A stretch of 58,700 nt of DNA from an uncultured Clostridia bacterium (lineage in GTDB: Bacteria; Bacillota; Clostridia; Christensenellales; Borkfalkiaceae), in the NCBI GenBank assembly GCA_944342025.1, contig CALVMD010000011.1:1-58700 (forward strand). The letters run 5' to 3'. The notes under the pieces are model-generated. The model saw only the letters and a program-made list of their open reading frames with translations, ran no database searches and was not told the DNA's origin. This document shows positions 52,629 through 58,700 of this stretch, piece after piece. Positions within the stretch are counted from its first letter, which is position 1. Every line of letters starts with the position of its first letter. The position numbers and the translations under genes were made by a program.

Positions 52629-53565
52629 GGGCAGGTTTTTGCGTTTTTTAAAAGAGCCGAACGGTTACTTTCTGATCGTTTTGTATGCGGTTACCGCAGT
52701 GACGGTTGCTTTGTCCGTCTATTGCGCAGCCGCTTCCCGAATGGGGGTGCTCAGTTATATCGTTTTCGTGTTGGCGGCTCTGTGCCTAGGATATTCCGTC
52801 TATACGCTCGTCCGCTGCTTGCCGGGCATCAGACAGAGCCTGAAAGAGCGCGCTTCGCGCCACGATTTTACCCGGAAAATAGTCGAAAATTACGGTTTTC
52901 GCACCGTAGCGTTTTCTTGCGTCACTTTTGCGCTGAATACGGGGTTTGCGGTTTTTTACGGGGTAATGGGCCTGTTGGTGCACTCGCTCTGGTATGGTGC
53001 TTTGGCGGCGTATTACATATTTTTGAGCGTGATAAGACTGTGGGTTCTGATCGGCGGCAGGCGCGCGGTAAAAAACGCTGCGGGCGACGAAGTGCGATCC
53101 TATGAATATAAATTGAAAATATTCCGCAGCGCAGGGATCTTTTTGCTCGTTTTGGAGGTCGTGTTGCCCGTTGCCTTTATGCAGATGATGTCCGGAGAAT
53201 CGCCGAACGCACATACCGAGATCACGGCGATCGCCTCCGCCGCGTATTCGTTTTACAAGATCGCGCTGGCGCTCGTCAACATGTTCAAGGCAAAAAAGAA
53301 CCGCGATCCGCTCGCCCAGTCGCTCAGAAATATCAATCTGACGGATGCGCTGGTCTCTCTGCTCGCGCTGCAAACTTCTTTGATCGCGCTCTATTCGGAG
53401 GGAGATGAAAATATGATGGCTTTGAACGTTGTCGTCGGGTTGGTTATCTTTTTATCGACCGCCGCGATGGGGATTTTTATGATTGCAAGAGGATGTTTTT
53501 TGCTGAAACGATTGGAAGCCGAAAGGAAGGGTGACGATATTCCGGGGGAAGACGGAAATGAATGA
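52621..53565 (+). CDS. Multi-pass membrane protein in the two-component operon
   Basis: A 314-residue integral membrane protein with about seven helices and two charged cytosolic loops (RCLPGIRQSLKERASRHDFTRK and MFKAKKNRDPLAQSLRN). I recognise no named family, although related proteins follow kinase genes in other Clostridia. The ATG at 52621 lies inside the kinase gene end behind GGGGAGCGGG, overlapping its stop by eight bases. Tight coupling suggests a role in the signalling route or as its output. Confidence 0.82.
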   Translation: MNKGRFLRFLKEPNGYFLIVLYAVTAVTVALSVYCAAASRMGVLSYIVFVLAALCLGYSVYTLVRCLPGIRQSLKERASRHDFTRKIVENYGFRTVAFSCVTFALNTGFAVFYGVMGLLVHSLWYGALAAYYIFLSVIRLWVLIGGRRAVKNAAGDEVRSYEYKLKIFRSAGIFLLVLEVVLPVAFMQMMSGESPNAHTEITAIASAAYSFYKIALALVNMFKAKKNRDPLAQSLRNINLTDALVSLLALQTSLIALYSEGDENMMALNVVVGLVIFLSTAAMGIFMIARGCFLLKRLEAERKGDDIPGEDGNE

Positions 53566-53947
53566 GCGTGAAAAATTTACCTATACTTATTCGGCGCCGA
53601 CGGCGGATGAACGGCGCGAGATAGAAGGAATCCGCAGGCAATACGCGGGTGAAAAAGAATTTTCCGCGTTTGACCGGCTGAAAGCGCTGGACAAAAAAGT
53701 CCGCCGCGTACCGAGGACAGTTGCGGCTGTGGCCGCGGTGGCGGGCTTGCTTGTTTTTGGCGGCGGGATGGCGATGTTTATGGAAGCGGGTATGATCGCC
53801 GCAGGCATTGCCGTGGCGGCAATCGGGGCGCTTTTCGCTTTGACGGCGATCCCCGTGTTTAAATTGCTGCGAGCAAAACTGAAGAAAAAATATGCTCCGG
53901 AGATATTGCGGCTCAGCGATGATCTCCTGAAAGAGCATGAAAAATGA
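53558..53947 (+). CDS. Small membrane protein with two helices
   Basis: A 129-residue protein overlapping the previous stop by eight bases. A charged N-terminal half (TADERREIEGIRRQY, AFDRLKALDKKVRR) is followed by two Ala/Gly-rich membrane helices (about 47-70 and 72-95) and a basic C-terminal helix. Similar small proteins are annotated as hypothetical. Last gene of the four-gene operon. Confidence 0.8.
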   Translation: MNEREKFTYTYSAPTADERREIEGIRRQYAGEKEFSAFDRLKALDKKVRRVPRTVAAVAAVAGLLVFGGGMAMFMEAGMIAAGIAVAAIGALFALTAIPVFKLLRAKLKKKYAPEILRLSDDLLKEHEK

Positions 53948-53989
53948 AAAATACAGGGCGTCCGATTTAGGTTGCCCTGCATTTTTTTG
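53946..53989. terminator. Bidirectional terminator after the two-component operon
   Basis: AATACAGGGC and GCCCTGCATT (53950-53959, 53974-53983) pair with one mismatch, flanked by A and T runs (TTTTTTT on the plus strand). Confidence 0.8.
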
Positions 53990-53992
53990 TGT

Positions 53993-54670
53993 TTATTTTG
54001 CTTCGATGCCGTGAAGTTTATATACGGAACGCTGCAGAGCGTCCTCCGCGCCGTTCCAGGGTTTATCTGCGTTGCGGTAATCGTGTTTCGCCGTAAACCA
54101 TTGCAAGTCTTCCAAGAGTTTGTTGAGCGTTTCTCTTTCCAGTTTGGTGAGTGTATAGACATAGTCTTTTTTCTTTCCGCGGGCAAATTTTGCATATTTG
54201 AGAAGAAAACCGAAGTGTTCCAGGCAAAAGCCCTTTGTGGATAGCAAAATTTCTTTGAATTTGCTTTCTGCACAGAACATCTCTGCGACCGTCTTATAAT
54301 AGCGGATCATGTTGACTTCTACCCCTTCGCAGATGACGCATGTTTTTACGGAATCCGTAAAAACAGGAGCCATTTTTTCTGCGGTTTTCAAATCGGCGGT
54401 CACTTCGATTTTTCCTTTGAGTGCGGTGAGCCTTGTGATATGCTGCAGGGCAAGGGAGAGTTTGTTCGGCCGCGCTTGCAGCATTTGCGTATGGTGGCTG
54501 CAAAAACCGAGTTCGTTGACCATGCGCCGCTGCGAATCTTCCATGACCGATTCGTTCAGATACTGGTCGACGAGCCTTTTTTCCAAAATATTACGGATCT
54601 TGCAAAGAGGGCATTCGTTCGAGCCGTTGAATTCCTGATAGATAAGCATGTTGCCGATATGGTAGTTCAT
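53993..54670 (-). CDS. DUF6062-type protein with cysteine/histidine motifs
   Basis: A 225-residue helical protein. Two similar halves each carry a Cys pair and a Cys-x-x-His: CPLCKIR...CSHH (residues about 20-60) and CVICEGV...CLEHF (about 113-155). This arrangement fits a metal site made by each half and matches a Bacillota family I know as DUF6062, of unknown function. RBS AGGCGGAAAAATC. It is monocistronic and convergent to the two-component operon. Confidence 0.82.
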   Translation of the reverse strand: MNYHIGNMLIYQEFNGSNECPLCKIRNILEKRLVDQYLNESVMEDSQRRMVNELGFCSHHTQMLQARPNKLSLALQHITRLTALKGKIEVTADLKTAEKMAPVFTDSVKTCVICEGVEVNMIRYYKTVAEMFCAESKFKEILLSTKGFCLEHFGFLLKYAKFARGKKKDYVYTLTKLERETLNKLLEDLQWFTAKHDYRNADKPWNGAEDALQRSVYKLHGIEAK

Positions 54671-54797
54671 GATTTTTCCGCCTTGTAAATAATGTTTTCA
54701 GTTTAGGAATATTATAATGGAAAGCGAACAAAAAGGAAAGTGTTTTACGGCTTGGCTCAGCATTTTGTTTAATACCGCTGATTTTTGCGATAAACGG

Positions 54798-54826
54798 TTG
54801 TCAAAATAAAAAATATAAGGTATAAT
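54798..54826 (+). promoter_or_regulatory. Promoter of the lipid kinase gene
   Basis: TTGTCA (54798-54803), 17 bases, TATAAT (54821-54826). Confidence 0.8.
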
Positions 54827-54863
54827 AAAACCATTAAACGACATTTTTTGGAACTGAATCGTT

Positions 54864-55775
54864 ATGCGATGTTTGTTTATGTATAATCCTGTCAGCGGCA
54901 GAGGGAGAATAGCGAAAAAAGCAGATTATATCGTGCGCAAGTTGCAGGAGAAGTATGATACGGTCGATGTATATGCCACCAAAGGGGTCGGCGATATGGA
55001 ACGCGCCGCGCATGAGGCGGCGCATAAATATGATGCGATCATTTTTTCCGGCGGCGACGGCTCGTTCAATGAGGTCGTGCAGGGGATCGGCGCGCTCGAA
55101 TGTCCTCCGGAACTCGGCTATATACCGAGCGGAACGGTAAACGACATTGCGCACTCTCTCGGGATCCCGAAAGGGTTGAAAAAAGCGGTGAAAACCGTAC
55201 TTACGGGGGATAATGTGCTCGTTGATTGTATGAAAGTCAACGAACGCTATGCGATGTACGTCGTTGCCGCAGGCGCTTTCACAAGTGCGTCGTACATGAC
55301 GCCGCAGGCCCAAAAGAAGCGGATCGGGCGTATTGCCTATGGCTTAGAAGGGATCAAAAAAAACCTTCGTTTTGAAGTGTTTGACGTCACTGTGCGAAGC
55401 GGTGATTACGAAGTCAAAACGCCGAGCGTTCTGGTCGTTTTCATGAACGGAAAGTGTGTGGCGGGCATAAAATTGAATAAACACGGAAGCATGGCGGACG
55501 GAAAAATAGAATTTGCCGCGATACGGCAAAAAGAAAATCCGAATTTGTTCCGTCGTATCCGCGCTTTTTTTGCGCTCGTGCATTTGTTTATTTTCGGCTA
55601 TCGAGTGAAAGATAAATTGATCACTAAATTTTCCGCGTCGGAATTCGAAATCGAAACGGACGATAACGTCGTATGGAACTTTGACGGTGAGAAAGGGATC
55701 AGCGGGAAAGTCAGAGTTTGCGTGTTGCCGAAAAAAATCAACATGATTGTGCCGAAAGGGCGTAAAAACATTTGA
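54864..55775 (+). CDS. Diacylglycerol kinase family lipid kinase
   Basis: A 303-residue kinase of the DagK/YegS family. The nucleotide loop SGGDGSFNEV is at residues 62-71, the PSGTVNDIA motif near 92, and the second domain is the expected beta-sandwich. In Bacillota such enzymes return diacylglycerol from lipoteichoic acid synthesis to phosphatidic acid; others act on sphingosine or undecaprenol-like lipids. The ATG follows GGAAC at a longish distance. Substrate inferred from family. Confidence 0.93.
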   Translation: MRCLFMYNPVSGRGRIAKKADYIVRKLQEKYDTVDVYATKGVGDMERAAHEAAHKYDAIIFSGGDGSFNEVVQGIGALECPPELGYIPSGTVNDIAHSLGIPKGLKKAVKTVLTGDNVLVDCMKVNERYAMYVVAAGAFTSASYMTPQAQKKRIGRIAYGLEGIKKNLRFEVFDVTVRSGDYEVKTPSVLVVFMNGKCVAGIKLNKHGSMADGKIEFAAIRQKENPNLFRRIRAFFALVHLFIFGYRVKDKLITKFSASEFEIETDDNVVWNFDGEKGISGKVRVCVLPKKINMIVPKGRKNI

Positions 55776-55799
55776 TTTTTTTTGAGAATATGCTATAAT
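55772..55799 (+). promoter_or_regulatory. Promoter reading into the tRNA-linked repeat region
   Basis: TTGATT (55772-55777), 16 bases, TATAAT (55794-55799). It overlaps the stop codon of the lipid kinase gene, and nothing protein-coding follows, so it should drive an RNA that runs into the repeat array. Confidence 0.65.
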
Positions 55800-55805
55800 A
55801 ATATA

Positions 55806-55904
55806 GCTTTGTTCGTGCAGAGCGGAATAGTGCGGACGTGATTTGCTCTTTACTTGCCGATGTGATCGGGTAAGCCGTGCGGATCGATCGCTGCGCAGTT
55901 CAGC
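55806..55904 (+). other. Non-coding stretch, possible structured RNA leader
   Basis: No frame here looks coding. Several short helices can form: CTTGCC with GGGTAAG around GATGTGATC (55853-55874), and GCTG with CAGC (55891-55904). The direct repeat GTGCGGA occurs twice. It matches no RNA family I can name. Confidence 0.4.
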
Positions 55905-56259
55905 CGCTCCGGCTGTATTCGTTGCGAGAAATGAGCCTGATAAATTAAATAACTGATGTGCTACTGTGGCTCAGTCGCTCCGGCTGTATTCGTTGCGAGA
56001 AATGAGCCTGATAAATTAAATAACTGATGTGCTACTGTGGCTCAGTCGCTCCGGCTGTATTCGTTGCGAGAAATGAGCCTGATAAATTAAATAGCTGATG
56101 TGCTACTGTGGCTCAGTCGCTCCAGTTGTATTCGTTGCGAGAAATGAGCCTGATAAATTAAATAGCTGATGTGCTACTGTGGCTCAGTCGCTCCAGCTGT
56201 ATTCGTTGCGAGAAATGAGCCTGATAAATTAAATAGCTGATGTGCTACTGTGGCTCAGT
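55905..56259 (+). repeat. Five exact-length 71-bp tandem repeats ending in tRNA-Thr
   Basis: Units start at 55905, 55976, 56047, 56118 and 56189, each 71 bases, differing at only a few positions (CGCTCCGG in units 1-3, CGCTCCAG in 4-5; AACTGATGT in 1-2, AGCTGATGT in 3-5). Each unit ends in GCTACTGTGGCTCAGT, the first 16 bases of the tRNA-Thr that follows; in the fifth this is the real tRNA start at 56244. The junction to the next unit makes GCTACTG TGGCT CAGTCGC TCC(A/G), a tRNA acceptor stem closed by a five-base loop. Each unit also holds TTGCGA and, 18 bases on, TAAATA, a possible promoter. Confidence 0.97.
56206..56235 (+). promoter_or_regulatory. Possible promoter of tRNA-Thr within repeat unit 5
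   Basis: TTGCGA (56206-56211), 18 bases, TAAATA (56230-56235), nine bases before the tRNA. The same elements recur in all five units. Confidence 0.5.
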
Positions 56260-56319
56260 CGGTAGAGCAGCTGATTCGTAATCAGCAGGTCGCCGGTTCA
56301 AGTCCGGCCAGTAGCTCCA
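56244..56319 (+). tRNA. tRNA-Thr(CGT)
   Basis: A 76-nt tRNA. Acceptor GCTACTG pairs with CAGTAGC, then T and an encoded CCA. D-stem GCTC/GAGC, anticodon stem GCTGA/TCAGC with loop TTCGTAA giving anticodon CGT (56277-56279), and T-arm CCGGTTCAAGTCCGG. Its 5' part is copied four times in the array upstream, and an integrase gene lies past its 3' end. Confidence 0.96.
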
Positions 56320-56322
56320 AAA

Positions 56323-56379
56323 CCCCAATATCTTGTATTATCTCAGTCGTATTTTACAAGATGTTGGGGCTTTCTTTTT
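56323..56379 (+). terminator. Terminator of tRNA-Thr
   Basis: CCCCAATATCTTGTA pairs with TACAAGATGTTGGGG (56323-56337, 56355-56369, one G-T pair) and is followed by CTTTCTTTTT. Confidence 0.9.
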
Positions 56380-56416
56380 GCGCGAAAGCGCATTTTTGCC
56401 GTTATGAAAGTGTCAA

Positions 56417-57592
56417 TTAAGTGTCAAAAGCGGCCTTTATGCGCTCCGAATTTTCCTTTACATAATCGATCTGAATGTCGGTGTAAACGTTTTGCGTCAT
56501 TTCGAGCGAAGAATGGCCGAGTAAATATTGTTTCAGCTTAGGGGAGATGCCAGCCTCTTCCAGGCGTGTCGCATAAGTGTGACGGAGGAGATGCGCAGTA
56601 ACTTCAAAGCCGAGTGATACAGAAACGCGGCGAAGAGCGGAACGAGCGCCCGAGTAGGTGTAGGGAAAAACAAGCGCTGCGTCATCAGTCCCGCGATAGA
56701 TTAGCTGTATTGCCTCATCAGGAACGGGGACAACGCGGATCCCTGCCGCACTTTTCGGCGTATCTTGGTCGATACGTTTTCCGCCGATGAACACAACGTT
56801 TTTATTTACCGATACAGTCTTTGCTTCGAAATCAATATCCGCATATGTGAGCGCCAGCGCTTCGCCGATCCGCAGCCCTGTTTCGAGAAGAAAGACAAAC
56901 AGCGGGCGCGTGGCGAGCGGTTCGATCGCTTTCAGGAATTTGCGCTGCTCTTCTTTTGTCAGTGCTTTGCGATGGACGCTTTTATGCTTTTTTAATTCGA
57001 GAGCTTCGCAAGGATTTCGTTTGATCAGGCCCCGAAGGTATGCTTTTTTGAAAGCCTGCGCTAAAAAGCTGCGGCAAAGATCGCGAGTGCGTTGTGCTTC
57101 GATAGAGAGTAAAAAGGCCTGTATATCCTCTGTGTTTACAGCAGCGAGGTTTTTATTTCCCAAGGCAGCGAAAGCAGGTTTTAAGGCGCCGCGCACTTGT
57201 CGCATGCTTGTCGGTTTCAGATTCGGTGCTTTGTATAATTCGATCCATTTTTCTAGCCATTCCGTGACTGTCGGGATGGCTTTTTTGCTTTCGGCACGGT
57301 TTTGCTTTTTCTTCGGCTCTCCGTTTTGCAAAAGTACTTCGATTTTGATTTTTACTTCCTGTTCAGATTTTCCGTAAACATAGTGTTTTTTTCCGTCACG
57401 GGTGTAATAGCCCTGAAAGCGCCCGTCTGCGCGGGGCTTGGTGCTAACGGAAATTCCGCTTAGATCAATCAACATTTGTCGCTCCTTTTCGGCAGCGGCA
57501 TTTTTCTTTTCCTCGTATTTTCTTTTTTCCGCTTCGTTCACCACCTCCAACAGCATCTGCGCATAGATTTTTATTTTTTCGAGATCGTCCAT
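56417..57592 (-). CDS. int: Tyrosine-type site-specific integrase
   Basis: A 391-residue phage-type recombinase that inserts and excises the element. An N-terminal coiled-coil-like stretch and an AP2-like arm-binding domain (about 45-90, RADGRFQGYYTRDGKKHYVYG) precede the SAM-like core-binding domain (about 105-195) and the catalytic domain. Catalytic residues are an Arg near 240 (ETGLRIGEAL), Lys in TPKSAAGIR, His334 and Arg337 (HLLRH), His360 (LLGHSS) and the nucleophile Tyr370 (NVYTDIQ). Its stop lies about 100 bases from the tRNA 3' end. Confidence 0.96.
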   Translation of the reverse strand: MDDLEKIKIYAQMLLEVVNEAEKRKYEEKKNAAAEKERQMLIDLSGISVSTKPRADGRFQGYYTRDGKKHYVYGKSEQEVKIKIEVLLQNGEPKKKQNRAESKKAIPTVTEWLEKWIELYKAPNLKPTSMRQVRGALKPAFAALGNKNLAAVNTEDIQAFLLSIEAQRTRDLCRSFLAQAFKKAYLRGLIKRNPCEALELKKHKSVHRKALTKEEQRKFLKAIEPLATRPLFVFLLETGLRIGEALALTYADIDFEAKTVSVNKNVVFIGGKRIDQDTPKSAAGIRVVPVPDEAIQLIYRGTDDAALVFPYTYSGARSALRRVSVSLGFEVTAHLLRHTYATRLEEAGISPKLKQYLLGHSSLEMTQNVYTDIQIDYVKENSERIKAAFDT

Positions 57593-57728
57593 AAAATACC
57601 CCCTTAAATCACAAGAGATATTTTATACCCGAAAAAAAGCGAAAGCGAGTTTTTCTGCCACGATTGTGATTTACATCGGGCGCCGGCTTCCTGATCAGGA
57701 TAGCAGCGGCCTGAAAAGTCACAAGGGG

Positions 57729-58034
57729 CTATTTGCTTTGCGCGGCATTGAGCTTTTTAACGCTGTCCAAGATATACGCCTGCATGGAAGGGACGAGTTT
57801 TCTGTATTCGGTGACAAGTTCGTTTTCGTCCGGTGTGAGCATGTACCAGTTGATCACCGGCTCGTCCAGGCCGAGGGCGTGTTCGATGGCCTGCATAGTG
57901 TCAATTCGGGGATATTTTGCTTGTTTGGAAAAGATTTTTTTTATTGTGCTGATTGATAATCCAGACTTTTCAGCTAAAAGGTCATATGTGATTTTATTCT
58001 CTTTCATAAATTTTTTAATCTCATCTATCTGCAT
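57729..58034 (-). CDS. XRE-family (Cro/CI-like) repressor
   Basis: A 101-residue protein. The N-terminal helix-turn-helix reads ITYDLLAEKSGLSISTIKKIFSKQAKYPRIDTMQAI, followed by a short C-terminal region. It lies between the integrase and the divergent early operon, the place of a lysogeny-type repressor. Likely targets are the GTATAC-bearing sites at 58119-58172. Confidence 0.9.
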   Translation of the reverse strand: MQIDEIKKFMKENKITYDLLAEKSGLSISTIKKIFSKQAKYPRIDTMQAIEHALGLDEPVINWYMLTPDENELVTEYRKLVPSMQAYILDSVKKLNAAQSK

Positions 58035-58112
58035 AATATCACCATTATATTTCAGTTTTGCTTTGATTATAAAAAATAAGTTCCTTTTCGTAAACTATTT
58101 TGTCACAAAGCA

Positions 58113-58142
58113 TTGACAAAGTATACAAAGATGTGCTAATAT
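58113..58142 (+). promoter_or_regulatory. Early promoter of the element, with GTATAC sites
   Basis: TTGACA (58113-58118), 18 bases, TAATAT (58137-58142). The spacer carries AAAGTATACAAAGAT, repeated with one change 33 bases downstream. Confidence 0.8.
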
Positions 58143-58145
58143 AAA

Positions 58146-58177
58146 AATGAAAAGTATACGAAGATATACTTTTCATT
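58146..58177 (+). promoter_or_regulatory. Perfect 13-bp inverted repeat, probable operator
   Basis: AATGAAAAGTATA (58146-58158) and TATACTTTTCATT (58165-58177) with spacer CGAAGA. It overlaps the expected transcription start and ends just before the ribosome site of the next gene, so it could be a repressor operator, an mRNA hairpin, or both. Confidence 0.7.
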
Positions 58178-58194
58178 ATAAAGGAGGTACACGA

Positions 58195-58542
58195 ATGGCA
58201 GGAGAAAAAGGAAAGGCCCCGCGTATAGCGGAGCCGGAAAAGAGCGGAGAGCGGAACGGCGGAAAAGACGTAACCATGGTCAATATGGTGCGATACCGTT
58301 ATATGCTCTCAGATTTTGTATACGAGTTAGACTGTGCAATAGAGCGCTACTGCATGCGCCACAGTTTGGACCTTGAAACGTTCGAACAAGAAGCGAGGCA
58401 GGGGGACGGAAGCGACCTTCCGGAAGAGATTTCGGAGGGGGCGTACATGGAGCTATACGATTATGTCATGCGCAGCATGCAATACAGCCCCATGATTCCC
58501 GTCAAAGTATTGGGCAAGCATGTAAAGATCGTTCAGCGGTAA
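58195..58542 (+). CDS. Small element-encoded protein, unknown function
   Basis: A 115-residue protein starting at the ATG behind a perfect AAGGAGGTACACGA. The N-terminal 25 residues are charged and disordered (MAGEKGKAPRIAEPEKSGER); the rest is helical and acidic, with RYRYMLSDFVYELDCAIERY and a C-terminal MIPVKVLGKHVKIVQR. I recognise no family. As first gene of the rightward operon it may be a regulator or an early accessory protein. Confidence 0.78.
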   Translation: MAGEKGKAPRIAEPEKSGERNGGKDVTMVNMVRYRYMLSDFVYELDCAIERYCMRHSLDLETFEQEARQGDGSDLPEEISEGAYMELYDYVMRSMQYSPMIPVKVLGKHVKIVQR

Positions 58543-58554
58543 GGAGGTCCACGA

Positions 58555-58700
58555 ATGGCAGGAGAAAAGAAAAAGAAGGAACTGTTAGCCAGAGCGCGCC
58601 GAGCTTTGCGAGGAGCATGGCGGTGCGTGTATTTGGCAAAGGTTGCGGAACAGAAGGAATACGCGGCGCTGCCGGAGTCGGAAAAGAAAGCCGCCGAGGG
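58555..58700 (+). CDS. Start of a second small element gene, cut by window end
   Basis: The ATG at 58555 follows AAGGAGGTCCACGA, twelve bases after the previous stop. The visible 48 residues begin MAGEKKKKELLARARRALRG and are very basic and helical. The ribosome site and first five codons nearly copy those of the previous gene. Confidence 0.7.
   Translation, partial: MAGEKKKKELLARARRALRGAWRCVYLAKVAEQKEYAALPESEKKAAE

Larger units (their letters stand above)
56320..58700. mobile_element. Left part of an integrative element at tRNA-Thr(CGT)
   Basis: Right after the tRNA and its terminator come a tyrosine integrase reading toward the tRNA, an XRE repressor in the same direction, a divergent promoter with palindromic operators, and small plus-strand genes with strong ribosome sites. 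This is the usual order at the integrase end of a phage or integrative conjugative element that uses a tRNA 3' end as attachment site. The far end is outside the window, so size and type are unknown, and the repeated attachment core cannot be checked here. Confidence 0.75.

Noticed and set aside
55905-56259. CRISPR-like appearance of the tandem repeats
   Set aside because: The units are contiguous 71-bp copies without unique spacers, and no cas genes are present.

Overview
The window reads as a chromosomal segment of an anaerobic, probably spore-forming Bacillota (Clostridia-like) bacterium with roughly even base composition and the standard bacterial code. The grounds are a pyruvate:ferredoxin oxidoreductase, two tRNA-sensing T-box leaders, an ECF transporter module, two CotF-like coat proteins, many sigma-A promoters of TTGACA/TATAAT type with 17-bp spacers, and many strong intrinsic terminators. 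I cannot name the species.

Layout. 1-2475: end of a large unrecognised, probably exported protein. 2540-4958: promoter, leucine T-box, leuA and a small TIGR04076-type protein. 5055-9665 (minus): a PcrA-like helicase, a 5'-truncated DUF975 membrane protein gene, and an ABC-F ATPase of the antibiotic-resistance type behind an attenuator with a six-residue leader peptide. 9906-13433 (minus): nifJ. 13670-18979: ecfA1-ecfA2-ecfT-truA, a repeat-tailed membrane protein, a NYN/LOTUS-type protein and a small acidic protein. 19070-22593: a MarR regulator and a fused MacB/FtsX-type exporter. 22662-25030 (minus): a GntR (YtrA-like) regulator with an ABC ATPase and permease. 25059-27677: valine-type T-box with ilvB-ilvN. 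27755-29458 (minus): ppa, an SGNH hydrolase and a cysteine hydrolase. 29609-29699: tRNA-Ser(GCT). 29910-31427: an M32 carboxypeptidase. 31484-33482 (minus): two paralogous exported proteins of very different base composition. 33610-35415 (minus): mgtE. 35546-38094: an aminotransferase, a histidine phosphatase and two CotF-like proteins. 38249-40375: an alpha-galactosidase. 40454-43525: an amino-acid kinase, a lipoprotein, a rhomboid protease and an acyltransferase-like protein. 43582-47103 (minus): a phosphohexomutase and transketolase. 47338-49211: tandem degV genes. 49331-50761: proS. 50887-53947: a two-component system with two membrane proteins. 54670-53993 (minus): a DUF6062-type protein. 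54864-55775: a lipid kinase.

The right end is accessory. A five-unit, 71-bp tandem array runs into a tRNA-Thr(CGT) gene; every unit junction carries an internally deleted copy of that tRNA which folds as a bare acceptor stem. Just past the tRNA 3' end come a tyrosine integrase, an XRE repressor and a divergently transcribed early operon, so the window closes inside an integrative element that uses this tRNA as its attachment site.

The strongest candidates for something new are the acceptor-stem/promoter array next to the tRNA integration site, the MYIFCA-peptide attenuator of the ABC-F gene (whose arms support a terminator/antiterminator switch), and the pair of paralogous exported proteins, one AT-rich, lying between two near-identical terminator hairpins.
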